Shown: positions 60,725 to 64,000 of the stretch, in pieces | How the letters are laid out: every line of letters starts with the position of its first letter | Numbering within the stretch: position 1 is the stretch's first letter | NCBI RefSeq assembly: GCF_001864895.1 | Contig: NZ_MJGO01000037.1 | Location: forward strand, 480,759-544,758 | Direction of reading: 5' to 3' | DNA from: Curtobacterium sp. MCBA15_009 | GTDB lineage: Bacteria; Actinomycetota; Actinomycetes; Actinomycetales; Microbacteriaceae | Length of the DNA stretch: 64,000 bases | Notes under the pieces: model-generated | The model's input: the letters and a program-made list of their open reading frames with translations, nothing else | Told to the model about the DNA's origin: nothing | Databases searched by the model: none | Translations under genes and position numbers: made by a program

Positions 60725-60757
60725 GAGCAGCTTCGCTCCGTGTCGTGGTCGCGTCCC
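60725..60757. repeat. Second copy of the GAGCAGCTTCGCTC element
   Basis: GAGCAGCTTCGCTCCGTGTC, then GTGGTCGCGTCCC, matches 58323-58405 apart from the expanded middle of that copy. The two copies flank the GNAT/PLDc_N/MerR segment. Confidence 0.65.
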
Positions 60758-60789
60758 AATCGACGTTCCGATGCGGTTAGGCGGAAGGA

Positions 60790-61632
60790 TCATCTGCCCT
60801 CTGCGGCTCGCAGCGCGCGCAGGTGCACCGTGGCCCAGGAGCGATACGGCTTCCACGCCTCGGTGATCTCATCGAAGGAGCGATCGGTTCCGTATCGTCT
60901 CGTGATTTCGTCGCTCAGCTTGCCTTCGTGGTGTGGCAGCACGTCGGGGAAGTTCGCGCCGCGGATCACCACGAGCTCGGCCGAGAACGGTCCCATTCCC
61001 AGGATGCCCTGCACCTGCACGAACGCCTCAGCCGACGGCATCGATCGGAGGAACGAGCCGGAGAGCCTGCCGTCGAGCGCGGCCTCGGCGATCGCGTGCA
61101 GGTACTCCGCTTTGCGTCCGGGCAGGACCAGTGATTCCGCGAACAGCGCGGCTGGAGACGGGAAGGCTCCGTCGTCGCCGAGCTGCTGTGTGAGCCGTGT
61201 CTTGATCGCGGCCGCCTGCCGGATTTGCAGGCGTTGCGACAGCACCGACCAGACGGCGGCCTCGTAGGGCGAGAAGAAGCCGCACGGACGGAAGCCACGG
61301 AGCTGCGCCTGCGCCTCCGCGATGACCCCGTCGCGCATCGCGACGTCGGGCCAGCTGCGTCCGTCGATGTCGATCGACAGCAGCCGGCGGACCTGGTCGG
61401 TCGCGGCATCCAGATCCCCGGTGCCATCGACCACGATGCGGACGGACGGCCCGTCTTGGGTGATGACGGCGTCCACCCGCTGCCAGTCGGTGTCGCACAG
61501 GAAGGTGGTGTGGATGCCCGGTGCCTGCGTCTGGGACGCGAGCCTGCCGGGGGTGAAGCCCTCCCAGAACCGCCTGCTGGTGGCGAGCGACCAGGGCCCG
61601 ACGACGTCGTGGACGGTCTCGAGTCGCGACAC
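60790..61632 (-). CDS. DNA-3-methyladenine glycosylase II-like protein (AlkA type)
   Basis: A 280-residue helix-hairpin-helix glycosylase, from a GTG. RPCGFFSPYEAAVWSVLSQR leads into the glycosylase core, and VQGILGMGPFSAELVVIRGA with NFPDVLP supplies the HhH hairpin and the catalytic Asp. The N-terminal beta domain of AlkA (residues about 1-95) is present. Such enzymes remove alkylated purines. It follows the DHA2 exporter by 5 nt, so the two form one operon, suggesting defence against an alkylating or DNA-damaging compound. Confidence 0.87.
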   Translation of the reverse strand: MSRLETVHDVVGPWSLATSRRFWEGFTPGRLASQTQAPGIHTTFLCDTDWQRVDAVITQDGPSVRIVVDGTGDLDAATDQVRRLLSIDIDGRSWPDVAMRDGVIAEAQAQLRGFRPCGFFSPYEAAVWSVLSQRLQIRQAAAIKTRLTQQLGDDGAFPSPAALFAESLVLPGRKAEYLHAIAEAALDGRLSGSFLRSMPSAEAFVQVQGILGMGPFSAELVVIRGANFPDVLPHHEGKLSDEITRRYGTDRSFDEITEAWKPYRSWATVHLRALRAAEGR

Positions 61633-61637
61633 GGCGC

Positions 61638-63104
61638 TCAGTGCACGTACACCGCTGCCTCGGTGTCGGACACCTGGGGCAGCAGCTCGGACTTCGAACC
61701 ACGGATGAACACGGCCGCGATGATCGATGCGAGCACCAGTCCGATCGCCGCAGCGAGGAACGCGACGGAGTACCCGCTGGTGAACGCGTCAAGTTGTGAC
61801 CCGCCGGTGCCGAAGTCGGCCACGCGTGCGGCGTAGAGGGCGGTGAACACCGACAGACCGATCGACCCACCGATCTGCAACGCCGAGTTCAGCGTGGCCG
61901 AGGCTGCCCCGGCGTCGTGCGGCTCGACACCCGTCAGCGCGAGGTTCTGCAGTGGGACGAAGACGAACGCCATGCCGAGGCCGAGCACGATCAACGCCGG
62001 CAGCACCTGCACCAGGTACGAGCCGTCGGCCGTGACACGGCTGAGGTAGGCGAGGCCGATGGCGGAGACCAGGGGTCCGCCGATCATCATGGGGCGCGGG
62101 CCGATGGTGGACAGCAGCTTCGTCGCGATCGGCACCATGACCATGATGCTGAGCGTGATCGGCAGCGTCGCCAGGCCGGCGAGCAGCGGGTCCATCCCGA
62201 GCACGATCTGCAGGTGGAACGAGACGTAGAGCATGGCCCCGATCATCACGCTGCCGACGATCATCTGGACCAGGAACGCGCCACCGCGAACCGAGTCGGC
62301 GACGACCCGGAGCGGCAGCAACGGCTGCGCCACACGGCTCTCGATGACCACGAAGAGCACCAGCAGACCGGCACCCAGGGCGAGGAACCCGACCGTCTGG
62401 ATCTGGCCCCAGCCCTGCTCGGCGAGGCTGAACCCGTACACCAGCGAACCCAGCCCGAGCGTGACCGTGACGGCCCCGATGAGGTCGTAACGGTTGTTGC
62501 CCGCGGTCTGGGACTCCGTCACCAGCAGCATCCCGCCGATGAGTCCCACGACCACGAAGAACACGTTCACGAGCAGGCACCAACGCCAGTCGGCGAACTC
62601 GGTGAGCACACCGCCGAGCACGAGTCCCACGGCCGCACCAGCGCCCGCGACCGCTCCGAAGACCGCGAAGGCGGTGTTCCGCTCCCGCCCGCTCGGGAAG
62701 GTCACGGTCAGCAGAGCCAGAGCAGCCGGGGCGAGCAGGGCTGCGAAGACGCCCTGGAGACCGCGAGCGACGATCAGTTCGGTGCCGTTCTGGGCGAGGC
62801 CGCCGAACGCGGAAGCCGCACCGAAACCGAGCATCCCGACCAAGAAGGTGCGCTTGCGGCCCCAGTAGTCCGCGACCCGACCGCCCAGGAGCAGGAGGGC
62901 ACCGAACGCCAGGGCGTAGGCAGTCACGACCCACTGGCGTTCCAGGTCGCTGAGGCCGAGTTCCTGCTGCGCCTGCGGCAGCGCGATGGTGACGATGGTG
63001 CCGTCGAGCACCACGACGAGTTGGGTGAGCGCGAGGACGACGAGCGCCCACCAACGCTTGGGAGATGCGGATGTGCTGGGCGCGGTCCGCGACGACATGG
63101 CCAT
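61638..63104 (-). CDS. MFS multidrug transporter, DHA2 (14-TM) family
   Basis: A 488-residue proton-driven exporter. The N-terminus (WWALVVLALTQLVVVLDGTI) holds motif D1 (LDGTIVTIALP). GGRVADYWGRKRTFLVGMLG is MFS motif A, and VFGAVAGAGAAVGLVLGGVL is the antiporter motif C. About 14 transmembrane segments fit the EmrB/QacA subfamily. GGAGG stands 6 nt before the ATG, but inside the 3' arm of a 12-bp perfect hairpin, so translation may be regulated. Upstream gene of the glycosylase. Confidence 0.92.
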   Translation of the reverse strand: MAMSSRTAPSTSASPKRWWALVVLALTQLVVVLDGTIVTIALPQAQQELGLSDLERQWVVTAYALAFGALLLLGGRVADYWGRKRTFLVGMLGFGAASAFGGLAQNGTELIVARGLQGVFAALLAPAALALLTVTFPSGRERNTAFAVFGAVAGAGAAVGLVLGGVLTEFADWRWCLLVNVFFVVVGLIGGMLLVTESQTAGNNRYDLIGAVTVTLGLGSLVYGFSLAEQGWGQIQTVGFLALGAGLLVLFVVIESRVAQPLLPLRVVADSVRGGAFLVQMIVGSVMIGAMLYVSFHLQIVLGMDPLLAGLATLPITLSIMVMVPIATKLLSTIGPRPMMIGGPLVSAIGLAYLSRVTADGSYLVQVLPALIVLGLGMAFVFVPLQNLALTGVEPHDAGAASATLNSALQIGGSIGLSVFTALYAARVADFGTGGSQLDAFTSGYSVAFLAAAIGLVLASIIAAVFIRGSKSELLPQVSDTEAAVYVH

Positions 63105-63105
63105 G

Positions 63106-63145
63106 GAAAACCTCCGGGCTTCGATTGGGAATGCCGGAGGTTTTC
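63106..63145 (-). promoter_or_regulatory. Hairpin occluding the Shine-Dalgarno of the DHA2 exporter
   Basis: On the reverse strand GAAAACCTCCGG (63145-63134) and CCGGAGGTTTTC (63117-63106) form a perfect 12-bp stem with a 16-nt loop. The second arm contains GGAGG, the ribosome site of the exporter whose ATG starts at 63104. It could work by translational attenuation, or the DNA palindrome could be an operator. A further imperfect palindrome (ACCGATCGGAATCGGTC, 63184-63200) lies upstream. Confidence 0.7.
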
Positions 63146-63408
63146 AGCCTCGGATCGACTGCGCTGGACCAGCAGGTCGACCACACCGATCGGAATCGGT
63201 CAGACCATCAGGGTACCCCAACCCCGGGCCGGTCGCCCGACCTGCGGACCGCCTCGGCAGCGCTACGATCGACTCGTTCACCTTCGTGAAGCGGTCGCCC
63301 TGCTCGGGCGGTCCGGGGCTGGAAACCCTCGCATCCAGCCCCGTTGACCCCGCGTCGACCGACGTCGCGAGTGGTGGCTGGCGTGCGTTCCGAGCACAGG
63401 AAGCAGCC
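63146..63408. other. Divergent promoter region of exporter and SDR genes
   Basis: About 260 bp between the divergent exporter and SDR genes. It contains the imperfect palindrome at 63184-63200 and, near the SDR, GCCCTGCTCGGGC. AGGAAG at 63399 is the SDR ribosome site. No gene is seen. Confidence 0.4.
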
Positions 63409-64000
63409 ATGCGCTTGCACAACCACACCTCGTCTCCCGCCGCTCCACTGAACGACCGGGTCGTCATCATCACAGGAGGGTCGAAGGGCCTCGGCGCGGC
63501 GATCAGCGCCCGCTGCGCGGCAGCAGGAGCCCGAGTCGTCCTCGTCGGCCGCGACGGTCAGGCACTGCGTGAGCACGCCGCGACGCTGGGGCAGGCTGCC
63601 AGCTGGATCCAGGCGGACCTGAACGACCCGGCGGCGCCGACCGAGGTCCTCGCACAGACCCTGGAACGCCATGGACGGGTCGACGGGTTGGTCAACAACG
63701 CGGGCACCGCGCACTTTGCACCGATCGAGCGGATCAGCGCGAGTGACATCGACCTGACGATGTCACTCGACGTCCGAGCACCGCGGCTGCTGTCCGGCGC
63801 GGCCGCGCTGGTGATGCGTGAAGGCGGGAGCATCGTCAACGTCTCGTCCACGTTGTCTGCTGTCGGTAGCCCGGCAACGGCGCTCTACGCGGCGGCGAAG
63901 GGAGCACTCGATGCGGCCACTCGCGCCTTGGCAGCGGAGCTCGGCCCCCGCAACATCCGTGTGAACGGTGTCCGGCCCGGTCTGACCCGCACCGAGGCGA
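63409..64000 (+). CDS. SDR-family oxidoreductase (3' end outside window)
   Basis: From ATG 63409 the frame is open to the window edge (197 codons). VVIITGGSKGLGAAISARCA is the NAD(P) loop, LVNNAGTAHFAP the NNAG motif, SIVNVSSTLSA the catalytic Ser, and YAAAKGALDAATRA the Tyr-x3-Lys, with RVNGVRPGLTRTEA following. It is a classical short-chain dehydrogenase; the substrate is unknown. AGGAAG precedes the ATG. Divergent from the exporter operon. Confidence 0.9.
   Translation, partial: MRLHNHTSSPAAPLNDRVVIITGGSKGLGAAISARCAAAGARVVLVGRDGQALREHAATLGQAASWIQADLNDPAAPTEVLAQTLERHGRVDGLVNNAGTAHFAPIERISASDIDLTMSLDVRAPRLLSGAAALVMREGGSIVNVSSTLSAVGSPATALYAAAKGALDAATRALAAELGPRNIRVNGVRPGLTRTEA

Overview
The window is very GC-rich (about 70%) and gene-dense. 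Gene content and order (tilS-hpt-ftsH-folP-folB-folK-DUF3180-PH-PH-DUF2520-lysS, a 6C RNA, Clp and RadA neighbours, many probable leaderless starts) point to an actinobacterium of the Microbacteriaceae, probably Curtobacterium or a close relative. That assignment is an inference from synteny and base composition; no rRNA is present.

Layout. 1-10.6 kb: accessory metabolism and regulators. These are a partial GntR regulator; a TetR regulator divergent from an NmrA-type reductase; a MarR regulator divergent from bifunctional proline dehydrogenase PutA; an SDR pair; and a nitroreductase/DUF2071 operon. 10.6-13.4 kb: an AsnC/Lrp regulator divergent from a guanidino-modifying hydrolase and ornithine aminotransferase, together an arginine/ornithine catabolic unit. 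13.5-16.5 kb: an epimerase, an aldo/keto reductase and a tRNA-Phe/Asp/Glu cluster. 16.7-19.5 kb: two secreted murein hydrolases that share one coiled-coil scaffold but carry different catalytic domains (M23 and NlpC/P60). 19.5-31.1 kb: pyrophosphatase, then the conserved tilS-to-lysS block with the folate genes (folE is absent from its usual place). 31.3-44.4 kb: a group 2 sigma factor, NAD kinase, a free-standing Clp N-domain protein beside ClpC, a 6C RNA, N-acetylglutamate synthase, cold-shock protein, RadA and an SGNH hydrolase.

44.5-58.2 kb is an accessory island. It starts at a tRNA-Ser(CGA) and ends at a tyrosine integrase with an excisionase-like gene. Its left half is lower in GC and carries anti-phage-type genes: an AIPR protein with a PD-(D/E)XK-like N-terminus, a cytosine-5 DNA methyltransferase overlapped by a GIY-YIG nuclease (apparently a restriction-modification pair), and a DUF4238-like protein. 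Further right are several small operons of unknown function, a second phage-type GIY-YIG protein, and two repeat-dense gene-free tracts (a GGTACA/TGTACC array near 54.2-54.6 kb and TTGATC repeats near 55.9-56.1 kb). Those tracts could be replication or transfer sequences.

58.2-64 kb: a GNAT acetyltransferase, a truncated second GNAT, a small membrane protein, a MerR regulator, an AlkA-type glycosylase downstream of a DHA2 drug exporter whose Shine-Dalgarno lies in a 12-bp hairpin stem, and a partial SDR.

Window-wide patterns: many genes start 6-8 nt after a TAnnnT box (leaderless transcription), and several intergenic gaps hold long, nearly perfect inverted repeats, some of them recurring.
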